Shown piece by piece: positions 1 to 5,916 of a stretch of DNA of 9,578 nucleotides (positions within the stretch are counted from its first letter, which is position 1; every line of letters starts with the position of its first letter). The DNA lies in contig CARUOB010000033.1 of assembly GCA_949076555.1 (NCBI GenBank), positions 21,809 to 31,386 of the forward strand, written 5' to 3'. This DNA comes from an uncultured Lachnospiraceae bacterium (lineage in GTDB: Bacteria; Bacillota; Clostridia; Lachnospirales; Lachnospiraceae). The notes under the pieces were generated by a model. The model worked only from the letters and a program-made list of their open reading frames with translations, had not been told where the DNA came from and did not search any database. Position numbers and translations under genes: made by a program.

Positions 1-893
1 GGTTTCACAATCTGCTTGTCATAGGCGCGCCCGGCTCCGGCAAAACCATGCTGGCCAGACGAATTCCCTCGATTCTGCCGCCCCTCACCGGGGAAGAGAG
101 TCTGGAGGTGTCCGCGATCTACAGTATATGCGGCCTGTTACAGTCGGTCGGTTCCCTGCGGAGCACAAGACCCTTTTTAAATCCCCATCACACCATAACG
201 GGGCAGGCGCTTGCGGGCGGCGGGCGGATTCCCAAGCCGGGTGTGATCAGCCTCGCCCATCGAGGCGTGCTCTTCTTAGACGAGCTGCCGGAGTTTAAGC
301 GGGAGACCCTTGACATTTTAAGACAACCGCTGGAGGACAAGCGGGTGCAGATTGCCAGAAGCAGCGGTTCCTATGTCTATCCTGCGGATTTTATGCTGGT
401 GGGGGCGATGAACCCCTGCCCCTGCGGGTTTTACCCGGACAGAGAGCGGTGCCGCTGTACGCCCTTTGAAGTGAAACGGTATTTAAGCCGGGTATCCGGG
501 CCGATTCTGGACCGCATGGATATCTGTGTGGAGGCGATGCCCATGGCCTTCACGGATATGACTTCCGGCAGGGCACAGGAGAGCAGCGCACAGATCAGGG
601 AGCGGGTGATGGCTGCCAGAAAAAGGCAGGAGGAGAGGTTTGCCGGGACGGGACTGCACTTTAACGCGGATATGGGAGCCGGGGACGTAGAACGCTGCTG
701 CGTTTTGGGGGAGGCGGAGCTTAAGTATATGGAGCGGATGTTTACCGCGCTTCAGCTTTCCGCCAGAGCCTACCACCGGATTTTGAAGGTGGCCAGAACC
801 ATTGCGGATCTGGACGGCAGTGACCGGATCGGGGAGATGCATCTGGCGGAGGCTATCTGTTACCGGCAGTCCGACCGCAAGTACTGGAGTTGA
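1..893 (+). CDS. comM: ComM/YifB-family AAA+ ATPase (Mg-chelatase-like), 5'-truncated
   Basis: The reading frame is open from base 3, so the gene enters from the left edge and only about 296 C-terminal residues of a protein usually near 500 are present. It begins just before the Walker A motif GAPGSGKT (24-47). Walker B is GVLFLDELPEF (from 264), followed by the family's cysteine cluster NPCPCGF...RCRC (about 409-459) and the sensor/arginine-finger segment SRVSGPILDRMD (about 487-522). The C-terminal Mg_chelatase_C part includes ARKRQEERF and LSARAYHRILKVARTIADLDG. Family knowledge: ComM homologues are hexameric helicase-like ATPases that drive branch migration during integration of transforming DNA; the role in Clostridia is inferred. 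The missing N-terminal Lon-protease-like domain is presumably upstream. The TGA at 891-893 lies 5 bases before the dprA ATG, so the two are probably co-transcribed and perhaps translationally coupled. Confident on family, less so on function. Confidence 0.93.
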   Translation, partial: FHNLLVIGAPGSGKTMLARRIPSILPPLTGEESLEVSAIYSICGLLQSVGSLRSTRPFLNPHHTITGQALAGGGRIPKPGVISLAHRGVLFLDELPEFKRETLDILRQPLEDKRVQIARSSGSYVYPADFMLVGAMNPCPCGFYPDRERCRCTPFEVKRYLSRVSGPILDRMDICVEAMPMAFTDMTSGRAQESSAQIRERVMAARKRQEERFAGTGLHFNADMGAGDVERCCVLGEAELKYMERMFTALQLSARAYHRILKVARTIADLDGSDRIGEMHLAEAICYRQSDRKYWS

Positions 894-898
894 GGAGT

Positions 899-2209
899 AT
901 GCGAGTGAAGGAAAAGCAGTGTGAACATCAGATAAGAGTGAGAAAGGAAGAAAGTGAGCCAGTAAGGGAAAGTAAGAATGATAGTAAGGAAGAGAGAGAA
1001 AGCAAGGAGGGCGTGAGGTTGACAGAATCAGGAAAGACAGAAACACAAAAAGCGTACATTCACTGGCTGTATCAGGCGGCGGGTTTGGGGTGCAGAGGCT
1101 TTCTGCGCTCTCTGTCGTCACTTGGGACGCCCGGCGAAATCTACCGGCTGGCCGTGTCGGGCGCGCTGTCCGAGAAGCTGTCGGAGCGGTATCAGAAAAA
1201 AGCGGCGCAGATTTCGGAGTTTACCAGAGGGTATGACGTGGAGGGCGCATACGGGTGTATGAGGGAGCGGGGGATTTTTCTGGTGACGGAGGAGGAAGAG
1301 CAGTTCCCTAAACGGCTGAGCCGGATTCCGGACAAGCCCTACGCACTTTACTGTGTGGGAAAGCTCCCGCAGGAACAAAAAAAGGCGGTGGCGGTGATCG
1401 GGGCAAGGGACTGCAGCGGGTACGGAAGATTCATGGCGGAGCAGTTCGGGGCAGCCTTTGCCAGGGCGGGCGTACAGGTGATCAGCGGCATGGCCAGAGG
1501 GATCGACGGCATCGGACAGTCCGCCGCGCTCAGTGAGGGCGGCTATTCGCTGGGCGTTTTGGGATGCGGTGTGGATATCTGCTATCCCCGGGAAAACCGG
1601 GCGCTGTATGAAACGCTTTTGACAAAGGGAGGTGTCTGTTCCGAATATCCGCCGGGAACGGCGCCGAGAGCGGTTCTCTTTCCACCGAGGAACCGCATTA
1701 TCAGCGGTCTTTGCGATGCGGTGCTTGTCGTGGAGGCGAGAGAGAGGAGCGGCACACTCATTACGGTGGATATGGCCCTCGAGCAGGGACGGGAAGTTTA
1801 CGCGATGCCGGGCCGCGCGACCGACCCGTTAAGCTGCGGATGTAACGGGCTGATCCGTCAGGGCGCGGGACTTGTGTCCTCACCGGAGGAGGTGCTGGCG
1901 GAGCTTTTCGGAGACGGAGGCGCGTTGAAAGGGAACGCCATACCGAAAGGAAATGGCGCATCGCTTGGGAGCGGACGGGCCAAACAGGCGCAGGGGAAGC
2001 TGGTCTTTCTGGAAGGGGTGCAGGGGGAACTGCTGGAAATTTTGGATTTTAGTCCCCTTCCGGTGCAGGAGCTACAGGACAGATATGAGAGAAAATACAG
2101 AAAAACCGTCGCGCTGCCGGTTTTGTTCAAAGAGCTTCTTGAGCTGTGCGCGGCTGGCTGCGCAGGGCAGGTGGGCGGCGGGTATTTTATGCGGGTTCTG
2201 AAAACGTAA
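899..2209 (+). CDS. dprA: DNA processing protein DprA (Smf), with charged N-terminal extension
   Basis: DprA binds incoming single-stranded DNA in the cytoplasm and loads RecA during natural transformation. The Rossmann-like core is clear: VAVIGARDCSGYGRF, GVQVISGMARGIDGIGQSAAL, LGVLGCGVDICYPREN, SEYPPGTAPR, FPPRNRIISGL, VVEARERSGTLITVDMALEQGREVYAMPG and the terminal part with GCNGLIRQGA. A C-terminal winged-helix-like segment (LLEILDFSPLPVQELQDRYERKY...) follows a Gly/Lys-rich linker. The start is ambiguous. ATG 899 has GGAG at 886-889, and GTG 905 has GAGGAG 7 bases upstream. TTG 1019 has a near-perfect AAGGAGG 8 bases upstream and would remove 40 Lys/Glu/Arg/Ser-rich residues. I chose 899 because all 11 stop trinucleotides between 899 and 1016 fall outside this frame, which suggests the segment is translated. 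From 899 the protein is about 436 residues, and from 1019 about 396, closer to the family norm. It follows comM closely; no promoter of its own is visible. Confidence 0.93.
   Translation: MRVKEKQCEHQIRVRKEESEPVRESKNDSKEERESKEGVRLTESGKTETQKAYIHWLYQAAGLGCRGFLRSLSSLGTPGEIYRLAVSGALSEKLSERYQKKAAQISEFTRGYDVEGAYGCMRERGIFLVTEEEEQFPKRLSRIPDKPYALYCVGKLPQEQKKAVAVIGARDCSGYGRFMAEQFGAAFARAGVQVISGMARGIDGIGQSAALSEGGYSLGVLGCGVDICYPRENRALYETLLTKGGVCSEYPPGTAPRAVLFPPRNRIISGLCDAVLVVEARERSGTLITVDMALEQGREVYAMPGRATDPLSCGCNGLIRQGAGLVSSPEEVLAELFGDGGALKGNAIPKGNGASLGSGRAKQAQGKLVFLEGVQGELLEILDFSPLPVQELQDRYERKYRKTVALPVLFKELLELCAAGCAGQVGGGYFMRVLKT
904..1010 (+). repeat. Purine-rich degenerate repeat at the 5' end of dprA
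   Basis: The + strand here is mostly A and G and carries repeated variants of AGTRAGRRA: AGTGAAGGAA (904), AGTGAGAAAGGA (937), AGTGAGCC (953), AGTAAGGGAA (961), AGTAAGAATG (971) and AGTAAGGAAG (983). In the dprA frame they encode a charged run with recurring ESK/DSK units. Copies are imperfect and spaced 8 to 16 bases apart, so this is a decayed or low-complexity repeat, not a clean microsatellite. Confidence 0.5.
1004..1010 (+). promoter_or_regulatory. Strong internal ribosome binding site in dprA, before TTG 1019
   Basis: AAGGAGG is a full-strength Shine-Dalgarno sequence placed 8 bases before an in-frame TTG (1019) and 2 bases before an in-frame GTG (1013). It could be the true dprA start or an internal start giving a shorter DprA. 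It could also be chance, since the surrounding 100 bases are almost all purines. The conserved DprA fold begins shortly afterwards (around AYIHWLYQAAGLG), so a start here would lose no recognisable domain. Confidence 0.4.
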
Positions 2210-2251
2210 AAAAGTGCAGTCCATAGACAGAAAAGAAAATAGGCAAACTGC

Positions 2252-2280
2252 TTGACCGGATTTTATGCTTTACATATAAT
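2252..2280 (+). promoter_or_regulatory. Sigma-A-type promoter for the small ORF
   Basis: The -35 element TTGACC (2252-2257) and the -10 element TATAAT (2275-2280) are separated by exactly 17 bases, one mismatch from the full consensus. Transcription would start near 2287 and give a leader of about 36 bases before the ATG at 2323. The arms TTTATG (2262-2267) and CATAAA (2284-2289) flank the -10 element symmetrically; they may be chance in an AT-rich stretch or a small operator. Confidence 0.8.
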
Positions 2281-2322
2281 CATCATAAAGGCGGGACATC
2301 CGAAGGGAGGGAGCGAAGCAAA

Positions 2323-2490
2323 ATGGAGGAAACCATGGGAATGACAGACAATCAATACAAGGATTTTGTGGAAGCGCTGAAAGAGGATCTCGAGGAGCTG
2401 AACGAGTACAAGGAAGCCGGGGAAGAGGAAAGATATGTAAAAAAATATAGCAGGATTATGGAAAGACTGGAAAATTCACTGAATAGATAA
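2323..2490 (+). CDS. Small acidic helical protein of unknown function (55 aa)
   Basis: I do not recognise this gene. The ATG at 2323 starts a 55-residue reading frame, beginning MEETMGMTDNQYKDF and ending RIMERLENSLNR. In-frame ATGs at 2335 and 2341 are alternatives: GGAGGA at 2325-2330 would serve 2335 or 2341, while GGGAGGGAG at 2305-2313 serves 2323. The sequence is rich in Glu and Lys, has no cysteine, no signal peptide and no membrane segment. Hydrophobic residues spaced at 3-4 intervals (F, V, L, L, L, then V, Y, I, L, L) suggest two short amphipathic helices or a helical hairpin that may form a small coiled coil. Reality is supported by the upstream near-consensus promoter, good ribosome binding sites, and an intrinsic terminator starting 3 bases after its stop codon. 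It is therefore probably expressed alone, independently of dprA and topA. A cytoplasmic adaptor or regulator is possible, but nothing in the sequence fixes a role. Confidence 0.72.
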   Translation: MEETMGMTDNQYKDFVEALKEDLEELNEYKEAGEEERYVKKYSRIMERLENSLNR

Positions 2491-2493
2491 GTA

Positions 2494-2525
2494 AAAGGCA
2501 GGCGGGAACGAAACTGTCTGTTTTT
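2494..2525 (+). terminator. Intrinsic terminator after the small ORF
   Basis: The stem CAGGCGG (2499-2505) pairs with CTGTCTG (2514-2520), using two G-U pairs, around the 8-base loop GAACGAAA. It is followed by five T at 2521-2525, which can also extend the stem against AAAAGG upstream. It lies 3 bases past the stop codon, closing a transcription unit of about 240 bases. Confidence 0.68.
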
Positions 2526-2616
2526 GCGACTTTTTAGCATTTTGTGTGCATCAGACGCGGCAGGGAGGCAGAAGGCTGAACGGTTACGTTTTCCGGTTTG
2601 GGATGTCAATTTATCC

Positions 2617-2645
2617 TTGCAACTGTTTGCGATTTGGTGTATAGT
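2617..2645 (+). promoter_or_regulatory. Sigma-A-type promoter for topA
   Basis: TTGCAA (2617-2622) and TATAGT (2640-2645) have a 17-base spacer, each one or two mismatches from consensus. A start near 2652 would give a topA leader of about 47 bases. It lies downstream of the small ORF's terminator, so topA probably has independent transcription. The 2526-2616 stretch before it holds nothing I can name. Confidence 0.7.
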
Positions 2646-2652
2646 GTTGCAC

Positions 2653-2669
2653 GTTGGACGGAGTCTAAC
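2653..2669 (+). other. Predicted hairpin at the 5' end of the topA mRNA
   Basis: GTTGGAC (2653-2659) pairs with GTCTAAC (2663-2669) over 7 base pairs with one G-U, around a GGA triloop. It would begin within a base or two of the predicted transcription start. Terminal 5' hairpins are known to protect some bacterial mRNAs from decay, and that role here is inference. No T-tract follows, so it is not a terminator. Confidence 0.4.
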
Positions 2670-2698
2670 CGTAGAATGACACAGACAGGGGAAAGGCT

Positions 2699-4786
2699 AT
2701 GGCGAAATATCTTGTAATTGTGGAGTCACCGGCGAAGGTGAAGACCATCAAAAAATTTTTGGGCGCGAACTATGAGGTGGCGGCCAGTCAGGGACATGTG
2801 AGGGATCTTCCCAGAAGTGTTCTCGGAATCGACGTTGAGAACGACTTTGAACCAAAGTACATCACGATCAGGGGCAAAGGCGACATACTGGCGAATCTGC
2901 GCAAGGAAGTGAAGAAGGCGGAGAAAGTCTATCTGGCAACCGACCCGGACCGCGAGGGAGAGGCCATTTCGTGGCATCTGTTTTTTGCTTTAAAACTGGA
3001 AAATAAGAAGGTGTACCGCATTACTTTTAACGAGATTACAAAGACGGCGGTGAAAGAGTCCTTAAAAAATGCCAGAGAGATCAATATGGATCTGGTGGAC
3101 GCCCAGCAGGCAAGAAGATGTTTGGACCGCATGGTGGGCTATAAAATATCACCTGTTCTTTGGGCGAAAGTGAAGCGCGGGCTTTCCGCGGGCCGCGTGC
3201 AGTCGGTGGCGCTCCGAATCATCTGTGACAGGGAGGAGGAGATAAACGCCTTTATCCCGGAGGAATACTGGACGCTGGATGCGAGCCTTAAGGTAGAGGG
3301 AGAGAAAAATCCGCTGACCGCGAAATATTACGGCACGAAAACGGAGAAACGCACCATCGCTTCGGCGCAGGAGATGGAGCAGCTAAAGAAGGAGCTGTCC
3401 GACGCGGTCTATCAGGTGAGCTCCGTAAAGACCGGAGAACGGATTAAGAAGGCGCCGCTGCCCTTTACGACCTCCACGCTCCAGCAGGAGGCCAGCAAGG
3501 TGCTTAACTTTTCCACGCAGAAGACCATGCGTCTGGCGCAGCAGCTCTATGAAGGTGTGGAGATCAAAGGAAGCGGCACCACGGGTATCATCACCTATCT
3601 GCGTACCGACTCCACCAGAATATCCGAGGAGGCCGAGAATGCGGCCAGAGCTTATATAACAGAAAAATACGGCGAGGAGTATGCGGCGGCCGTAGAGCAG
3701 GAGAAAAAGTCGGACAAAAAGATTCAGGACGCCCACGAGGCGATCCGTCCTACGGATATCGGCAGACTTCCGTTAGAAATCAAAGAATCGCTTTCCAGAG
3801 ACCAGTTTCGTCTCTACCAGTTGATATGGAAGCGGTTTGCGGCCAGCCGGATGGCGGCGGCTAAGTATGAGACCACCTCCGTGAAGATTGACGCCGGGGA
3901 GCACCGATTTACCGTGGCGGCGTCGAAAGTAAAATTTGACGGTTTTATGAGCGTCTACACGCAGGAGGAGGACAAAGAGGAGAGCAATACCCTGATCAGG
4001 GGTATTTCGGAAGATACGGGGCTTACGCTCAAGTCGCTGGAGGAGAAACAGCATTTCACCCAGCCTGCTCCGCATTATACGGAGGCTTCCCTCGTGCGTG
4101 CCATGGAGGAGCTGGGCATCGGCAGACCGAGCACCTATGCGCCCACCATTACGACCATACTGGCCAGACGCTATATCGCGAAGGAGAATAAAAACCTCTA
4201 TGTGACGGAGCTGGGCGAGGTGGTCAACAATATGATGAAGGACGCCTTCCCCTCGATCGTGGACGTAAATTTCACCGCCACCATGGAGGCGCTTTTAGAC
4301 GGCGTGGAAGAGGGAAGCGTCAAATGGAAGACCGTGGTGAAGAATTTCTATCCCGATCTGCAGGAGGCTGTGGAGAAGGCGGAGAAAGAGCTGGAAGAGG
4401 TGGAGATCGCAGACGAATTGTCTGACGAAATTTGTGAGCTGTGCGGCAGGCAGATGGTGATCAAGTACGGGCCACACGGCAGATTTCTGGCGTGTCCCGG
4501 TTTTCCGGACTGTAGAAACACAAAGCCTTATTTTGAGAAAATCGGCGTGGCCTGTCCCAAATGCGGCAAGGATATTGTCCTGAAAAAGACCAAGAAGGGC
4601 CGGAAGTATTACGGCTGTATTGACAATCCCGACTGCGATTTTATGGTGTGGCAAAAGCCGGTGGATGAGAAATGCGACCGCTGTGGTTCCATCATGCTGC
4701 ACAAGGGGGCGAAGCTCGTATGTGCCGACGAATCCTGCGGATTTGTCAAGGATATGCCGAAAGAAAAGGCGGAAGCGGGAAACTGA
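2699..4786 (+). CDS. topA: DNA topoisomerase I (type IA)
   Basis: This type IA topoisomerase (695 residues, a normal length for Firmicute TopA) relaxes negative supercoils by transient cleavage of one strand through a 5'-phosphotyrosine. The N-terminal Toprim domain has the catalytic Glu9 in VIVESPAKVKTIKKFLG and the metal-binding triad Asp82, Asp84, Glu86 in TDPDREGEAISWHL. The active-site tyrosine is Tyr300 in ITYLRTDSTRIS. Other family signatures are GRVQSVALR, DAHEAIRPT and GIGRPSTYAPTI. The C-terminus carries three four-cysteine zinc ribbons: about residues 579-606 (CELC...CPGFPDC), 617-643 (CPKC...CIDNPDC) and 659-680 (CDRC...CADESC). All key residues are intact. The ATG at 2699 follows AGGGG with 7 bases between, and MAKYLVIVESPAK is the normal family N-terminus. 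Its own promoter lies at 2617-2645. No terminator is visible before codY, so read-through into codY is likely. Confidence 0.98.
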   Translation: MAKYLVIVESPAKVKTIKKFLGANYEVAASQGHVRDLPRSVLGIDVENDFEPKYITIRGKGDILANLRKEVKKAEKVYLATDPDREGEAISWHLFFALKLENKKVYRITFNEITKTAVKESLKNAREINMDLVDAQQARRCLDRMVGYKISPVLWAKVKRGLSAGRVQSVALRIICDREEEINAFIPEEYWTLDASLKVEGEKNPLTAKYYGTKTEKRTIASAQEMEQLKKELSDAVYQVSSVKTGERIKKAPLPFTTSTLQQEASKVLNFSTQKTMRLAQQLYEGVEIKGSGTTGIITYLRTDSTRISEEAENAARAYITEKYGEEYAAAVEQEKKSDKKIQDAHEAIRPTDIGRLPLEIKESLSRDQFRLYQLIWKRFAASRMAAAKYETTSVKIDAGEHRFTVAASKVKFDGFMSVYTQEEDKEESNTLIRGISEDTGLTLKSLEEKQHFTQPAPHYTEASLVRAMEELGIGRPSTYAPTITTILARRYIAKENKNLYVTELGEVVNNMMKDAFPSIVDVNFTATMEALLDGVEEGSVKWKTVVKNFYPDLQEAVEKAEKELEEVEIADELSDEICELCGRQMVIKYGPHGRFLACPGFPDCRNTKPYFEKIGVACPKCGKDIVLKKTKKGRKYYGCIDNPDCDFMVWQKPVDEKCDRCGSIMLHKGAKLVCADESCGFVKDMPKEKAEAGN

Positions 4787-4804
4787 GCGAAAACGGGATG
4801 AGAA

Positions 4805-4832
4805 TTGCGAATATTTGAAATTTAAATATAAT
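4805..4832 (+). promoter_or_regulatory. Possible upstream second promoter for codY
   Basis: TTGCGA (4805-4810) and a perfect TATAAT (4827-4832) are separated by 16 bases. The spacer and -10 overlap an AT-only dyad, ATATTT (4811-4816) and AAATAT (4824-4829). The -35 is weak and the region is very AT-rich, so this is less convincing than the promoter at 4869-4897. Confidence 0.35.
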
Positions 4833-4868
4833 TTGTGCGAATTGCAGAAGAATTGTACCGAAAATGCA

Positions 4869-4897
4869 TTGAAATTATCTGAATATTGTGATAAAAT
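4869..4897 (+). promoter_or_regulatory. Main codY promoter, sigma-A-type with extended -10
   Basis: TTGAAA (4869-4874) and TAAAAT (4892-4897) are separated by 17 bases. A TG at 4889-4890 makes an extended -10 element (TGATAAAAT). The start would fall near 4904, giving a leader of about 40 bases. The spacer is occupied by a CodY operator-like sequence. Confidence 0.68.
4873..4887 (+). promoter_or_regulatory. CodY box in the codY promoter
   Basis: The 15-mer AATTATCTGAATATT matches the established CodY consensus AATTTTCWGAAAATT at 13 of 15 positions, with the central TCWGAA fully conserved. It overlaps the last two bases of the -35 and most of the spacer, so bound CodY would exclude RNA polymerase. 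Autorepression by CodY is the natural inference. A weaker match with an intact CAGAA core lies at 4839-4853 (10/15). Confidence 0.62.
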
Positions 4898-4943
4898 CTA
4901 TGTATTACATGCGGACCGGCCACAGGGAGCGAGAGGTATATAC

Positions 4944-5729
4944 ATGAGCAGCGTGCAATTATTAGATAAGACCAGAAAGATCGGTAAACTTTTACACAAT
5001 AACAATTCCGGCAAGGTAGTGTTTAACGATATCTGTGATGTACTGAAGGAGATTCTGGTCTCCAATGTGCTGGTTGTGAGCAGGAAGGGCAAGGTACTGG
5101 GCATCGGGGACATGGCGACGGTGGAATCCATTACGGAGCTGATCGTGGATCATGTGGGTGGCTTTATTGATCCTATGCTGAATGAAAGGCTTCTGGGGGT
5201 GCTCTCGACCAAGGAGAACGTAAACCTGGAGACCCTTGGATTCGAAAGTCCCGGTATCCGGCGGTTTCAGGCGGTGATCGCCCCGATCGAGATATCCGGC
5301 GAACGGCTGGGGACGCTCTTTCTTTATAAGTGCGACGACCAGTACGACATCGACGACATTATACTGTGCGAGTACGGCACCACGGTGGTAGGTCTTGAGA
5401 TGCTGCGTGCGGTCAGCGAGGAGAATGCGGAGGAAAACCGCAAGGTGGCCGTGGTGAAGTCGGCGATTTCGACGCTCTCCTTCTCGGAGATGGAGGCCAT
5501 CACCCACATTTTTGACGAGCTGGGCGGCATGGAAGGCATCTTGGTGGCCAGCAAGATCGCGGATAAGGTGGGAATCACACGCTCGGTGATTGTGAACGCT
5601 CTGCGCAAGTTCGAGAGCGCGGGTGTGATCGAATCCAGATCGTCGGGGATGAAGGGCACCTACATCAAAGTGCTTAACGACGTGGTGTTCGATGAAGTGG
5701 AAAAATTAAAAGAACAGGGAAGATTTTAA
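4944..5729 (+). CDS. codY: GTP-sensing transcriptional pleiotropic repressor CodY
   Basis: CodY is a cytoplasmic dimeric regulator that, in Bacilli, binds branched-chain amino acids and GTP and represses nitrogen, amino-acid and often motility genes when nutrients are plentiful. The protein has 261 residues (B. subtilis 259). Its N-terminus is LLDKTRKIGKLLHNN, followed by a GAF-type effector domain ending near GERLGTL (119-125) and a linker helix containing YGTTVVGLEML. The winged-helix DNA-binding domain contains ASKIADKVGITRSVIVNALRKFESAGVIESRSSGMKGTYIKVL (from Ala202) and is almost the B. subtilis sequence. The effector domain is much less similar: the FPEEY and FPVE segments of the B. subtilis isoleucine pocket have no clear counterpart. 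The ATG at 4944 was chosen because GAGAGG lies 7 bases upstream and the family N-terminus starts there, although the frame is open upstream. It lies between topA and flgB, with its own promoter, operator-like box and terminator. Confidence 0.97.
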   Translation: MSSVQLLDKTRKIGKLLHNNNSGKVVFNDICDVLKEILVSNVLVVSRKGKVLGIGDMATVESITELIVDHVGGFIDPMLNERLLGVLSTKENVNLETLGFESPGIRRFQAVIAPIEISGERLGTLFLYKCDDQYDIDDIILCEYGTTVVGLEMLRAVSEENAEENRKVAVVKSAISTLSFSEMEAITHIFDELGGMEGILVASKIADKVGITRSVIVNALRKFESAGVIESRSSGMKGTYIKVLNDVVFDEVEKLKEQGRF

Positions 5730-5744
5730 ACAGTGAGAACTGTT
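5729..5744 (+). other. Small perfect hairpin with GNRA loop at the codY stop codon
   Basis: AACAGT and ACTGTT pair perfectly around GAGA, a GNRA-type tetraloop. The stem starts at the last base of the codY stop codon. No T-tract follows it, so it is probably not itself a terminator. It may protect the codY mRNA 3' end or be incidental. Confidence 0.4.
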
Positions 5745-5759
5745 AGAAATAACTGGCAG

Positions 5760-5806
5760 AAGGACCTGCAAAAAGCGCTGATTTTGCGCGCCGCAGATCC
5801 TTTTTT
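5760..5806 (+). terminator. Intrinsic terminator downstream of codY
   Basis: Arms AAGGACCTGC (5760-5769) and GCAGATCCTT (5793-5802) pair at 9 of 10 positions. The 23-base interior can form an extra inner stem from its GCGC pair or its GCAAAA/TTTTGC pair. Six T at 5801-5806 complete the terminator. It separates codY from the flagellar operon. Confidence 0.8.
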
Positions 5807-5824
5807 GCCGTTTTGCGGGGACAC

Positions 5825-5839
5825 TAATTTGTGAAAATC
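5825..5839 (+). promoter_or_regulatory. Weak CodY-box-like sequence before flgB
   Basis: TAATTTGTGAAAATC matches the CodY consensus at 11 of 15 positions, with the right half GAAAAT intact. It lies 12 bases upstream of the flgB -35. Matches this weak occur by chance in AT-rich DNA, so this is only a candidate. In B. subtilis, CodY is known to repress flagellar genes, which is why it is recorded. Confidence 0.22.
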
Positions 5840-5851
5840 AATCGAAAAACC

Positions 5852-5879
5852 TTGTAATTTTTTATAATTTATTTATAAT
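5852..5879 (+). promoter_or_regulatory. Sigma-A-type promoter of the flagellar operon
   Basis: TTGTAA (5852-5857) and TATAAT (5874-5879) are separated by 16 bases in a very AT-rich stretch just after the codY terminator. A second TATAAT at 5863-5868 has no matching -35. The start near 5886 leaves only about 30 bases of leader. I see no sigma-28 (SigD) or sigma-54 motif. Confidence 0.65.
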
Positions 5880-5916
5880 GGAATATGGACTCTATTAATG
5901 TGGAAGGAGTATGATT

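Noticed and set aside
483..1121. Long open frame on the minus strand (212 codons)
   Set aside because: It lies antisense to comM and the purine-rich start of dprA. Its translation is Ser/Leu/Phe/Pro-rich with no recognisable domain, and both sense genes are clear.
2210..2251. Terminator after dprA
   Set aside because: Only GCAGT/ACTGC with a 26-base loop and no following T-tract is present, which does not make a credible intrinsic terminator.
2352..2609. 85-codon minus-strand frame opposite the small ORF
   Set aside because: Its translation is a low-complexity Ser/Phe/Leu sequence that mirrors the acidic sense frame. The promoter, ribosome binding sites and terminator all fit the + strand ORF.
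4620..4943. N-terminal extension of codY reaching back into topA
   Set aside because: The frame is open upstream, but the family N-terminus begins at 4944 with GAGAGG 7 bases before it. The extension overlaps the codY promoter and the topA zinc ribbons.
5880..5916. c-di-GMP riboswitch in the flgB leader
   Set aside because: The leader after the predicted start is only about 30 bases, too short for a GEMM-type aptamer, and no aptamer-like helices are visible between codY and flgB apart from the codY terminator.
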